Origin: Dyadobacter sediminis
GTDB lineage: Bacteria; Bacteroidota; Bacteroidia; Cytophagales; Spirosomataceae
Length of the DNA: 64,000 nt
Assembly: GCF_005860765.1 (NCBI RefSeq)
Contig: NZ_VCEI01000011.1
Coordinates: 806,001-870,000 of the forward strand
Direction: 5' to 3'
Positions within the stretch are counted from its first letter, which is position 1, and every line of letters begins with the position of its first letter. The translations under genes were made by a program, and so were the position numbers. Below, one piece after another: positions 47,633 to 56,986 of the stretch. The notes beneath the pieces were generated by a model, which saw only the letters and a list, made by a program, of their open reading frames with translations, searched no databases and was not told where the DNA came from.

Positions 47633-47800
47633 TTACATGATAACATCCACCTGCTTTACGGATGTTGTGGATTGGTAAACGGATTTGCCTTCATTAGATA
47701 ACAACTGTATACTTTTGATCCTGTTCATACTTTCAGATACAATATGGAGTTTGTCAGTTGCCGGATTTGGATAAACACTGATTGCATCTGCAAGTGTCAC
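47633..47800 (-). pseudogene. Remnant of a T9SS C-terminal tail
   Basis: The minus-strand frame reads AISVYPNPATDKLHIVSESM, NRIKSIQLLSNEGKSVYQST, ending VKQVDVIM-stop. The VYPNPATDKLHI opening is a typical type A T9SS sorting domain. No body of the protein remains upstream; the final beta strand is also missing. It is a decayed gene end. Confidence 0.7.
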
Positions 47801-47955
47801 TGCAAAAAACCAGTGTTTATTTTCGCAACTATAACTTTAACAGCATTTTACCCGGATTTTAAACAGCAGTAAATAAATTGTAATAAGGATCCGTTCGGCT
47901 TGCAACCAGCAGTAATTTTATCAAACCACAAAAATTCAGATGATCTGTTCCTAAG

Positions 47956-50373
47956 CTATTCATTGCGGAGCGATTGTACCGGGTTCATCATGGCTGCTTT
48001 TATGCTTTGCAAACCTACCGTCAGCGATGCCACGACGATGGTCACCAGAAGTGCCAGCACAAAAAAGGCAGGACTGATTTCAATTTTGTATTCGAAGTTC
48101 TGCAGCCAGTCCCGGAGTACCCACCAGGCAACAGGCGTGGAAAGTAAAAATGCAATTCCGATCAGCTGTATGAATTCTTTTCCGAACAGCCACAAAATAC
48201 TGCCTGTGCCGGCACCCAATACTTTGCGCACACCTACTTCCTTGATTCGTTGTACCACCATAAACAAGACAAGCCCGTACAATCCCATACAACCAATAAG
48301 CAACGCAATCCCGGCAAAAAAGTTGATCAGCTTGCCCATCGTCTGCTCCTCCCGGTAAGTTTCCTGAAGCTGGTCATCCACAAATGCTGATTCAAAAAAG
48401 CTGTTGCTGTAAACCTGATCGTAAGCCTTTTTCAACTGGCTCAGTGCCCGGCTGTAGTTGGCGGTACGGAGCTGAATGTTGGCCGAATGATAGCCAGCGG
48501 CCAGCGTACTTAGAAACATCGGACCAATTCGTTCTTTTAGATTATGCTGATTGAAATCTTTCAGCACACCTACAATTTCCAAGGGCATAGTCCTGCCATC
48601 CTGCACCCGCTTGTGCAGGAACTTGCCAATAACTTCCGCCGGCTGTCTGAAACCCAGCCGCTGCATGAATGTCTCGTTAACCAGTACTTCCCTTAAAGTG
48701 TCCGAAGGATGCAGATTGCGGCCTGCTAGCAGTTTCAGCTCATACAGGTTGATGTAATTTGCATCGATCCAGGTTTGCTGCGTTCCGTATGGTTCGTCCT
48801 CAGGTCTGGTGTCAAAGCGAACCGTTGTCTGGCTTGTCCAGCCGGACTGCGGCGGTCCGCCCATGGAATAGCTGAACTGACTTACATCAGGCAGCGCAGT
48901 TGCGAGGTTCCGGAACGCATTCATTTTACCAAGGTCCTGCACGGGCAGGTTCGGCAGGCTCACTGTCACAATAGCATCCTTACGGAAGCCCAGGTCTTTT
49001 TCCTGTACGTAGCTTAACTGGTTAGCAACTACGATCAGACCAATAACCAGCATTTGTGAAATAGCGAACTGCATGACGACCAGCCCGCGACGCAGGGAAA
49101 AGCCGCCGGCCTGCTGTGTGGTAAGTCGGCCGGCCAATGCTGCCACCGGACGGAAACCGGATACGATCAGAGCAGGATATACTCCTGCCAGAACAATGAC
49201 AAACGCAACCAGAAGCGCCAGCCATCCTGTAACCGAAGGTGAAAAGTAAAATGTAAACCGGAAAGGGCCATGCAGGTAAATGTGCGCCATTGTCTGGCCG
49301 TACTGAAACAAGCTTATTGCCAAAGCAAGGGCCACCAGTACAATAAATGCCGTCTCGCCTATGAACTGCCAGAACAGCTGCATTTTTGTACTGCCCAGTA
49401 CCTTTCGCACACCTATTTCCCTTGCCCGGCTGAGCGCCTGGGCAGTAGCCAGATTCACAAAATTGATACAGGCCGTACCAATCAACAGCATGCCGATCAA
49501 CGTCAAGGCAAGCAACAAACCCTGACTGACGCCTCCATATTCAGGCAACAGATGCATCTTGCCAAAAGGCATGGCCGGATACGAGGTCTCTTTGATTTTT
49601 TCCGCATTGTATTTCCGGATAAATGCCGGCAGTTGCCGGTTCCAGTCCGTAAGAGTAAAGCGGTCATTGAACAAAGCAAAACAATGTGTGCTGCCGTTGG
49701 TATTGTCAAAAGCTTCATTTTCCGGACGAATGCCGGTCAGATCATGAAGTGAACCCCACGAGACCATAACCGAATAGGCCAGATCCGTATCATCCCTGTA
49801 ATCAGCAAAAACCCCGACGACGCGGGCCGGAACCCGGGCATCGAGTTTGACGATCCGGTTCAGGACGTTATCCGTTGTACCGAAACATTTACGTGCCATT
49901 CCGGCGCTCATCACCACGGTGCCAGGCTGGCCGAGATCTTCCGGGCCGCCTGCCAGCCAGGTGTAGTCGAAAATTCGGAAGTAGGCCGGTTCTACAAATG
50001 CACCTCTGCTGCTGTTGTCCTTGATTTTCTTGTCCGCTTTTTTCCCCTCCGGTACGGATAGGATCGGCGAATACCACTCATCCAGCATGGCGACGGTTTC
50101 CAGCTCCGGATAATCGTTGCGTACGGCCTGTCCAAACCGGTACGGAATCCCCTGAATGTTGAACGGATCAGCGGACGTATTGAACCGGGAAGTAAATTGA
50201 TAAATCCGGTCGTAATGACGGTGATGACGATCTGTTTGGTAATGGAAACGGACCAGGGCGAAAACAAGCATGGCGCAACCCATGCCCAGTGCCAACCCGG
50301 TGATATTAATCAAAGCGTAAGCCTGATTCTTGCGCAAATTACGCCAGGCGATTTTCAGGTAATTATGCAGCAT
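47956..50373 (-). CDS. MacB/FtsX-type ABC transporter permease
   Basis: The 805-residue protein has two MacB-type periplasmic domains and two FtsX-like permease units of four helices each (four near 20-42, 285-420, then 680-800). Signatures include AWRNLRKNQAYALINITGLALGMG at the N-terminus and RAREIGVRKVLGS and KEVGVRKVLGAG before the helices. No ATPase gene is adjacent, as is common for these orphan permeases in Cytophagales. The substrate may be a lipid, peptide or drug; there is no further evidence. Confidence 0.88.
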   Translation of the reverse strand: MLHNYLKIAWRNLRKNQAYALINITGLALGMGCAMLVFALVRFHYQTDRHHRHYDRIYQFTSRFNTSADPFNIQGIPYRFGQAVRNDYPELETVAMLDEWYSPILSVPEGKKADKKIKDNSSRGAFVEPAYFRIFDYTWLAGGPEDLGQPGTVVMSAGMARKCFGTTDNVLNRIVKLDARVPARVVGVFADYRDDTDLAYSVMVSWGSLHDLTGIRPENEAFDNTNGSTHCFALFNDRFTLTDWNRQLPAFIRKYNAEKIKETSYPAMPFGKMHLLPEYGGVSQGLLLALTLIGMLLIGTACINFVNLATAQALSRAREIGVRKVLGSTKMQLFWQFIGETAFIVLVALALAISLFQYGQTMAHIYLHGPFRFTFYFSPSVTGWLALLVAFVIVLAGVYPALIVSGFRPVAALAGRLTTQQAGGFSLRRGLVVMQFAISQMLVIGLIVVANQLSYVQEKDLGFRKDAIVTVSLPNLPVQDLGKMNAFRNLATALPDVSQFSYSMGGPPQSGWTSQTTVRFDTRPEDEPYGTQQTWIDANYINLYELKLLAGRNLHPSDTLREVLVNETFMQRLGFRQPAEVIGKFLHKRVQDGRTMPLEIVGVLKDFNQHNLKERIGPMFLSTLAAGYHSANIQLRTANYSRALSQLKKAYDQVYSNSFFESAFVDDQLQETYREEQTMGKLINFFAGIALLIGCMGLYGLVLFMVVQRIKEVGVRKVLGAGTGSILWLFGKEFIQLIGIAFLLSTPVAWWVLRDWLQNFEYKIEISPAFFVLALLVTIVVASLTVGLQSIKAAMMNPVQSLRNE

Positions 50374-50532
50374 ATCGATTGATTGGAATAATCCGGCACA
50401 AGCATTTATATGCTGTATGTGTAATTATCATACCATATTCCAAAACCCGGATTGCTGCACATCAACGGCTGTTTGTTCCGGTAATCTGTGCGAATTCGGA
50501 CAATCTGTGTCCGTTAATAAAGCAGTTTGACA

Positions 50533-50565
50533 GCAGTATGAATCTTACTATGCAGTATGAATCTT
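50533..50565. repeat. Tandem 14-bp direct repeat
   Basis: GCAGTATGAATCTT occurs at 50533-50546 and again at 50552-50565, a 19-base period, in the gap between the permease gene start and the regulator stop. The spacing is about two helix turns, so a transcription factor site is possible. Confidence 0.5.
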
Positions 50566-50603
50566 TTTATGCTGACTAAAATCCGGATGCATCGAATACA
50601 AGT

Positions 50604-51662
50604 CTAATTATACATGTTTTCCAGTCTCGAATAATCAAGAATCTGAATTTGCCCGGCGGTAATCGCAATCAGATTCTCATCTTTGAAATCACTGAGGGTA
50701 CGGATCAGGGACTCTTTTGCAACTCCTGCAATTGCTGCCAGATTGTCTCTCGACAAATCGATGCTGAAACTTTCTTCTTTCAGCGGGTTGTACTTATTGT
50801 AATATTCAATCAGCGTATCGGCTACCTTTTTCCGGAGGGAATTGTAAGCGATGGCCAGCAGCTTGTCCTCCTTTTCGTTTACATTGTTTGCCAGAAGGGT
50901 AATAAAACGCTTCATGACAACCGGGTTGGACCCGATCATTTCCTCAAATTCTGCAACCGGTATAAGCGCCAGTTCCGAATCTTCCAGTGCCTCGGCCGTT
51001 TCACGGTACGTTACATTTTCAAGCAATGCCATATAGCCCAGAAAATCTCCTTCCTTGTAGAGGCCGGTAATGAGTTCCTTGCCTTCTTCATTTTTGCGAA
51101 AAGTCTTTATTTTGCCTTTATTGACATAGAAAAGCCGCGCGGGATGGTTTCCTTCGGTGTAGACCTTCTGTTTCTTTTTATAAAGATTGATGCTTCTGTT
51201 TTCTTTCAGCTTTTCCAGATAGCTTTCTCCCGCAGAAATACTGATCAGATCATTGAAGCCGGTCAGATTACCCTGAAATTCTCTTTTCAGCTGAGCCGTT
51301 TTTTTAAGCCTTCTGTCGATGGCATTCAGCAGTTCGGCTCCTTCAAAGGGCTTGGTAATGTAATCATCCGCTCCCAGATCCATACCTTTTCTGACATCTG
51401 CTCGTTCCGACTTTGCGGTCAGAAATATAAATGGGATATTCTGCAGGAATTTGTTTTTCTGAACCACATGAAGTACTCCGTAACCGTCCAGTACCGGCAT
51501 CATGATGTCGCAAAGGATCAGGTCGGGCCTGTGCTGAAGCGCGAGATTCAAACCCTCTTTTCCGTTGTCTGCACTAAAAACCTGATAATTGGCCATTTCA
51601 AGTATTTCGGCCATGTTTTCCCGGATTTCCGTATTGTCTTCTATTAATAAAATCGTAATCAT
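50604..51662 (-). CDS. Response regulator with Crp-like DNA-binding module
   Basis: The 352-residue protein begins with a receiver domain (phosphoacceptor Asp52 in LILCDIMMP, conserved Lys104 in YITKPF), then a linker, a cyclic-nucleotide-binding-type beta-roll (about 170-270) and a Crp-type helix-turn-helix (DNLAAIAGVAKESLIRTLSDF). No FNR-type cluster of cysteines is present, so direct oxygen sensing is not likely. The gene lies nine bases downstream of the histidine kinase. Together they would form a two-component system with an unusual output domain. Confidence 0.92.
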   Translation of the reverse strand: MITILLIEDNTEIRENMAEILEMANYQVFSADNGKEGLNLALQHRPDLILCDIMMPVLDGYGVLHVVQKNKFLQNIPFIFLTAKSERADVRKGMDLGADDYITKPFEGAELLNAIDRRLKKTAQLKREFQGNLTGFNDLISISAGESYLEKLKENRSINLYKKKQKVYTEGNHPARLFYVNKGKIKTFRKNEEGKELITGLYKEGDFLGYMALLENVTYRETAEALEDSELALIPVAEFEEMIGSNPVVMKRFITLLANNVNEKEDKLLAIAYNSLRKKVADTLIEYYNKYNPLKEESFSIDLSRDNLAAIAGVAKESLIRTLSDFKDENLIAITAGQIQILDYSRLENMYN

Positions 51663-51670
51663 TATATTGG

Positions 51671-53347
51671 TTATTCTTGTGGCTGCAAAGGAAACACTAC
51701 TTCAAAAGTGGTTCCTTCACCGATTGTACTTTCGCAACGGACGCTTCCGTTCATCAGCTCGGCATAGTTGCGGATGATGTGCAGGCCCAGGCCGGTTCCC
51801 TGAATATGGTTAACGTTGCTTCCCCGGAAAAAACGCTCGAACAGGTGCGCCTGATCTTTCGTGGAAATTCCGATGCCCTGATCGGTAATGGAAATTTTTA
51901 AAATATTTTCAAGATTGCTGCTTTTGATTTCTATTATTGAACCTTCGTTTGAAAACTTGATTGCGTTGGAAATCAGGTTTGTCACAATGTGGTTCAGCAA
52001 TTTCGGGTCCAGCATCACTGCCTTTTCTCCCTGATGGGCATACGTAATTTCCTGTCCTTTTTTCAGGATGTCACTGAGCTGTATCATCTGATTCCGGATC
52101 GTTTCTTCCAGATCAAATTCACTGTTGCAAACCTGGATTTTTCCTTCTTCAATTTTACCGACCGATAAAAAATCGTCCAGGATGCTGTTCAGCATCTTAA
52201 CAGCTGTCACAATGCGCTGCACATGCTTTTCTTTTTTGGCACTGTCGTCATGCTGGCTGTATTGTGAAAGGATAAAAGCGGAGGTAAGTACCGTACTCAG
52301 CGGCGTCCTGAACTCGTGCGATGCCATCGAGACAAATCTGGATTTAAGCTCACTCAGCTCCCTCTCCCTTTTCAAAGCCATTCTCAGATCCGTTTCTGCT
52401 TTCTTGCGCTCCGAAATATCAATGGCAATGCCCAGATAACCGTTGATCTGTCCGGTAACATCCCGCATGACATTGAAGGTTAACGAAACCAGAAACGAGG
52501 AATGATCTTTTCGTATAAAAGCAAGTTCACTTTCATTGGAAAGGCCTTGTACCGCCTTGGCAGCCAGAACAGAAAAGTCGGGATTCACTTCTTTTTTCAG
52601 CAGATGACTTTGTTCTTTCGCCCGTTTGGCTATTTCCAGCGGATCATAGAAAAGCAGCGGCGAAGCACGATCAATCACCTCCTGCGCTTTATAGCCCAGC
52701 TGCTTTTCAGCAGTAGGATTAAACATTTTGATGATTCCGTTTTCGTCTGTCACAAAAATAATCGGCTCGGCGTGGTGCCATATATTTTTCAGAAAACTGT
52801 TGGCCCGGCCGAGCTCCAGATCTTTTGCCTGCGTCTCTGCCACTACTTTCGCAAGGTGTTTTACCGTATTGCTCAGCGATTCCGTTCGCTGATGCACTTT
52901 TGTTTCCAGTTCGTCATTTAACTGGATCAGCGCATTTTCGGCCTCTTTTCTCTTGGATATGTCACTGACAAATGCAATTGTAAACTTGCCATTTTCATCT
53001 TCAATATTTCCGAGACTGACTTCAACCGGAAATTCGCTGCCATCTTTTTTGTTACCGAACAAATCCAGCCCCAAACCCATAGGTCTTTTTTTGGGATGCT
53101 CGTTATAGCCGGCAATATGCTGGTGATGCCGGTGATGAAAACGCGAAGGAATAAGCTTATCCACCGATTCTCCGATCAGTTCATGTTCCGAGTAGCCGAA
53201 CTGCTGTAACAGAAAGGGATTGGCAAGTACGATTTTTCCTTGTTCGTTGGTAACAATAATACCTAGGGAAGCGCTTTCAAAGATGGTATTAAAGCTGATA
53301 CGGACGTCATAATTCATAGTGGCTATTACTGAAGATAACATAGTCAA
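51671..53347 (-). CDS. PAS-domain sensor histidine kinase
   Basis: The 558-residue protein has no membrane helix. It has two PAS domains (about 18-135 and 185-315) separated by a coiled coil (about 135-180), a HisKA dimerisation domain (His344 in SMASHEFRTP) and an ATPase domain (Asn461 in NLISNAIKF; DQGIGIS; GTGLGL). It is a soluble cytoplasmic sensor, so the ligand is probably redox, a haem or a small metabolite. It is the first gene of the pair; the response regulator follows by nine bases. Confidence 0.93.
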   Translation of the reverse strand: MTMLSSVIATMNYDVRISFNTIFESASLGIIVTNEQGKIVLANPFLLQQFGYSEHELIGESVDKLIPSRFHHRHHQHIAGYNEHPKKRPMGLGLDLFGNKKDGSEFPVEVSLGNIEDENGKFTIAFVSDISKRKEAENALIQLNDELETKVHQRTESLSNTVKHLAKVVAETQAKDLELGRANSFLKNIWHHAEPIIFVTDENGIIKMFNPTAEKQLGYKAQEVIDRASPLLFYDPLEIAKRAKEQSHLLKKEVNPDFSVLAAKAVQGLSNESELAFIRKDHSSFLVSLTFNVMRDVTGQINGYLGIAIDISERKKAETDLRMALKRERELSELKSRFVSMASHEFRTPLSTVLTSAFILSQYSQHDDSAKKEKHVQRIVTAVKMLNSILDDFLSVGKIEEGKIQVCNSEFDLEETIRNQMIQLSDILKKGQEITYAHQGEKAVMLDPKLLNHIVTNLISNAIKFSNEGSIIEIKSSNLENILKISITDQGIGISTKDQAHLFERFFRGSNVNHIQGTGLGLHIIRNYAELMNGSVRCESTIGEGTTFEVVFPLQPQE

Positions 53348-53658
53348 AGTTAGGAATAATTCTGATTTCGCCTGTACTGCCGGGTACCTTCATCCCCATA
53401 CCAGCCTGTAACTGATTTATAATCTGCCAGTTTGTTCTAACATGCATGCCAATCCATTTTAATCAACCGTCTTTGATTTCTGCATAAAAATGCAGACGAG
53501 CGTCAGATACCTGCATCCATAAGGACTCAGCAGCTTTCACGCTTGCACCGGAATGACTTTAATCATCAGGTCTGCGAACCAATATCACCCGTTCTGCAAA
53601 ATTTGCCGCCTAGTTTTGATTTCAAGATCAGTACGTCCAAACTTTAACCAGCCGCTGC
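53348..53658. other. Divergent promoter region
   Basis: The 311 bases lie between the divergent kinase and 582-residue-protein genes. A perfect TAnnTTTG element (TAGTTTTG, 53611-53618) lies 40 bases upstream of the plus-strand gene but without a convincing -33 element. Confidence 0.4.
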
Positions 53659-55407
53659 ATGCATACTTTTCATATTCCTGTTTTAGGATTGGGATACTCC
53701 GTAGATACCCCGATCAAAGTTGCCCATCTGGGTATATCTTCCGTCGCTTCGATTGTAGACGACGAAATGATCGAGCGGATGAGAAAACACCATACCCTTG
53801 AAAACGGGGAAATTTACACACCCATTCGCAGCAATGAAACCGATTTCAGAAGCCGCCGGATCACCGCTTATCTTGACCTGGTGGCGCGTAGGGTCGAACG
53901 GAATTTTCAGCACCTGAAACAACAGCCTTTTACCGCAGACACACTCATCACCCGCTATTTTGAACTGCTGCCCGACACTTCCACCCTCAAAAAAAAGTAC
54001 AACAAAATGCTCCTGACCGAGTCCATGGAAGAACGTGTCCGGATCCAGGAGGAACTCAGGAACCAGCTGGTCAAAGGACCTATCGATGTCAATATCATGT
54101 CCAAGGTTGACAAGCTCAACAAGGATGTGCACGGAGTACTGCTTGACGACGCGTTTTCGGACGCATCAGCAGCCTTGCGCGGTTTTGCAAAAAGCAGCCT
54201 GCAGTCATCGGTTGTGCTCTCGGCAGGCATGAACCCTCGTCTGTATAATTATCTGGAAAGCTTTACTGAATTTTATCCGGATCAGTACGGGCGTTTTATG
54301 AAGAAGGTTATTTTGAAAGTCAGTGACTTCCGCTCCGCATTTATCCAGGCCAAATACCTTGCAAAAAAAGGAATCTGGGTTTCTGAATTCCGGATCGAAT
54401 CGGGCCTGAATTGTGGCGGACATGCTTTTGCAACCGACGGCTATCTGCTTGGGCCGATACTGGAGGAATTCAAAACAAAAAGAAGGGAAATGCTGGCCGA
54501 TCTGTTTGCACTGTACCATCCGGCGCTGAATTCAAAAAATATATGCATTCATTCCGTTCCTGATCAGATCATTACGGTGCAGGGCGGAATCGGTACTGCC
54601 GAGGAACACCACTTTCTGATGGAGCATTATGAAGTGGATGGCACAGGCTGGGGAAGTCCGTTTTTGCTGGTACCTGAAGTGACGAATGTGGATGAAGAAA
54701 CATTGCGTAATCTGGTGGATGCGGATCAGTTGGATTATTACGTCAGCAATTCGTCGCCGCTCGGTGTTTTGTTCAATAACTTTCGCAAAAGCAGTGCTGA
54801 AAAGCAGCGGCTTAAAAGAATTGCAAAAGGAAGGCCGGGCAGTCCCTGCAACAAAAAATACCTCGTTTCCAATACCGAATTCACCACAGAGCCGATTTGC
54901 ACGGCTTCCAGACAGTATCAGCAGCTGAAAATCGGACAACTCCAGTCGCTTGATCTTCCGGATGATGAGTACCGGCGGCAATTCCATGCGATTACTGAAA
55001 AACTCTGCCTTTGCGATGGATTGAGCACGGCCACTTTGATCCGGAACCATGAAATGAAAACAAGGGAAAACCGGGCGGTAGCGATTTGCCCGGGGCCTAA
55101 TCTGGCCTGGTTCTCAGCTGTTTATTCGCTGGATCAAATGGTGCAGCATATTTACGGAAAGACCAACCTGCTTTCAGGCGTGGACCGTCCCCATATGTTT
55201 ATCAATGAGCTGAACCTTTATACTGAGTATTATCAGAAAGAGCTGGAAACACTGGCGGTACAATTCAGTGAAAAACGGCAGAAGTATCTTGCCCGGTTCC
55301 GCGAACAGTTACTGGCGGGCATACAATATTACATGGATTTGTTTCCGCAGATGATCGGGCAGCTTGATGCGGCAAAGGCGGCCTTATTGCAGTACGAGCC
55401 GGCTTAG
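53659..55407 (+). CDS. Unrecognised conserved 582-residue protein with cysteine motifs
   Basis: I do not recognise this protein by family. It has 582 residues, no signal and no membrane helix, and begins HIPVLGLGYSVDTPIKVAHLG. Eye-catching motifs are IESGLNCGGHAFATDGYLLG (about residue 250), a cluster GSPCNKKYLVSNTEFTTEPICT (about 395-415), EKLCLCDGLS (about 450) and AICPGPN (about 475). The glycine-rich and TIM-barrel-like pattern resembles FMN enzymes such as nitronate monooxygenases or glutamate synthase, and the several cysteines could bind an iron-sulphur cluster; this is inference. It is convergent with hemN and shares a strong terminator with it. Confidence 0.8.
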   Translation: MHTFHIPVLGLGYSVDTPIKVAHLGISSVASIVDDEMIERMRKHHTLENGEIYTPIRSNETDFRSRRITAYLDLVARRVERNFQHLKQQPFTADTLITRYFELLPDTSTLKKKYNKMLLTESMEERVRIQEELRNQLVKGPIDVNIMSKVDKLNKDVHGVLLDDAFSDASAALRGFAKSSLQSSVVLSAGMNPRLYNYLESFTEFYPDQYGRFMKKVILKVSDFRSAFIQAKYLAKKGIWVSEFRIESGLNCGGHAFATDGYLLGPILEEFKTKRREMLADLFALYHPALNSKNICIHSVPDQIITVQGGIGTAEEHHFLMEHYEVDGTGWGSPFLLVPEVTNVDEETLRNLVDADQLDYYVSNSSPLGVLFNNFRKSSAEKQRLKRIAKGRPGSPCNKKYLVSNTEFTTEPICTASRQYQQLKIGQLQSLDLPDDEYRRQFHAITEKLCLCDGLSTATLIRNHEMKTRENRAVAICPGPNLAWFSAVYSLDQMVQHIYGKTNLLSGVDRPHMFINELNLYTEYYQKELETLAVQFSEKRQKYLARFREQLLAGIQYYMDLFPQMIGQLDAAKAALLQYEPA

Positions 55408-55425
55408 ATACGCAAATACCTGAAA

Positions 55426-55472
55426 AAAGGAAATGCCTTGTTTGCAAGATGCGCAAACAAGGCATTTCCTTT
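55426..55472. terminator. Bidirectional terminator
   Basis: A 20-bp perfect stem (AAAGGAAATGCCTTGTTTGC and its complement) with a 7-nt loop. It separates the 582-residue-protein gene from the convergent hemN. Confidence 0.9.
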
Positions 55473-55528
55473 TCCTGCTTCCAGATGAGAATTACTTGTC
55501 AACAGTCATTGTGACAGGCTGAACAGGA

Positions 55529-56896
55529 TTATACCGTTTGGCTGAATAACTGCGTCTCGGGCTGACTTTCCCAAAGGCGGGCATCAAAAGCCATGCAGAT
55601 ATTGCGGACAAATGGCTTCCCTTTTTCGGTAATTTTCACGCCGTACGGTTCCAGCTCAACCAGCTCATCGAATTCCATTTCAGCAAGCCGCTCCACGGAC
55701 CTGTAAACATCCGCACACACTTCACCGGGATTTTTCCATGAGGTCTCAAATTCCGTCATCAGCCTTAAAATATGTTTGCGGAGGATCAGATCGTCTTTTG
55801 TAAGCAGGTGCCCGCGGAAAACCGGAAGTTCGTTTGCATGGATTCTTGCATAGTAATCTTCTACTTTTTTCTCGTTCTGCACATATCCCCGCCAGCTGTC
55901 ACTGATCGCCGAAGCGCCCAGGCCAATCAGTAACTGCGTCCGTGTGTCGGTATAACCCATAAAATTACGGTGCAGCCGTTTTTCCTGCTGTGCTTTGTAC
56001 AGTTCGTCGGTTGCAAGCGCAAAGTGGTCCATGCCGATATCCTGATAACCTGACATTTCCAGTACATTCCGGCCGGTTTCGTAAATCGCCATTTTTTTAT
56101 CGGGATCGGGCAGGTCTTTTTCAGTAAAACTCCGCTGGCCCGGTTTGATCCAGGGCACATGCGCGTAGCTGTAGAACGCAATGCGGTCGGGTTTGAGCCG
56201 GACCACACGTTGCATGGTTTCCATCATATAGCAAACTTTCTGATGCGGCAGCCCGTACACAATATCATAATTGACCGAAGTATAACCGATTTCGCGTGCC
56301 CTCAGCGTAAGTGCCTTAACCTGTTCGTACGTTTGCTGGCGGTTGATGATGGCCAGCACGACAGGATTAAAATCCTGCACGCCGATGCTGATTCTCCTGA
56401 AACCCAGATCAAACAAAATCTGCAGATGTGCTTCGGTTGTATTCCCGGGATGCGCTTCAAATCCAAACTGCGCTTTCTCATGCACGACGGAACCTTCCAG
56501 CAATCCCAGGATCAGTCTCTGCAGGTTTTCAGGACTAAAAAAAGTGGGCGTGCCTCCGCCAAGATGAATTTCCCTGATCACCGGTCTGGTATCGCCGAAA
56601 GCGGTTAAATACATGGCCCATTCAGCGAGTAAAGCCTCGATGTATTTTTTTTCTACAGCATGGTTAACCGTAATCCGGGTGTTGCAGCCGCAATACGTGC
56701 ACAGGCTTTCGCAAAAAGGCAGGTGTATATACAGGCTGATGCCTTCCCCGGATAACCGGGATGCTGTGTATGTATGCTGTACCTGATCCAGCCATTGACG
56801 TTGGTCAGGAGGCGTTTTTTGCCAGTATGGTACAGTGGGATAGCTGGTATACCGGGGGCCCGGCGTATTGTATTTGAATAGCAGTTCTTTGTGCAT
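55529..56896 (-). CDS. hemN: Oxygen-independent coproporphyrinogen III oxidase
   Basis: The 455-residue radical-SAM enzyme (ATG at 56896, a longer frame exists) decarboxylates coproporphyrinogen III in haem biosynthesis without oxygen. The cluster ligands are Cys62, Cys66, Cys69 (FCESLCTYCGC), then GGGTPTF and NYDIVYGLPHQ. The C-terminal HemN domain is present (FMGYTDTRTQLLIGLGASAI). It is the last gene in the cbb3 block, linking haem supply with cbb3 oxidase. Confidence 0.95.
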   Translation of the reverse strand: MHKELLFKYNTPGPRYTSYPTVPYWQKTPPDQRQWLDQVQHTYTASRLSGEGISLYIHLPFCESLCTYCGCNTRITVNHAVEKKYIEALLAEWAMYLTAFGDTRPVIREIHLGGGTPTFFSPENLQRLILGLLEGSVVHEKAQFGFEAHPGNTTEAHLQILFDLGFRRISIGVQDFNPVVLAIINRQQTYEQVKALTLRAREIGYTSVNYDIVYGLPHQKVCYMMETMQRVVRLKPDRIAFYSYAHVPWIKPGQRSFTEKDLPDPDKKMAIYETGRNVLEMSGYQDIGMDHFALATDELYKAQQEKRLHRNFMGYTDTRTQLLIGLGASAISDSWRGYVQNEKKVEDYYARIHANELPVFRGHLLTKDDLILRKHILRLMTEFETSWKNPGEVCADVYRSVERLAEMEFDELVELEPYGVKITEKGKPFVRNICMAFDARLWESQPETQLFSQTV

Positions 56897-56986
56897 GGCA
56901 ATCGTATTTTGTTTGTTACTATAATTGATATCTAAATAGCCGGCGATCTGGAAAGCCAAACTTCTGTATACTTGGTAGTCAATGCT

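Noticed and set aside
53611..53618. Promoter TAGTTTTG of the 582-residue-protein gene
   Set aside because: A perfect -7 match but no -33 element at the proper distance, so it is mentioned only as weak support.
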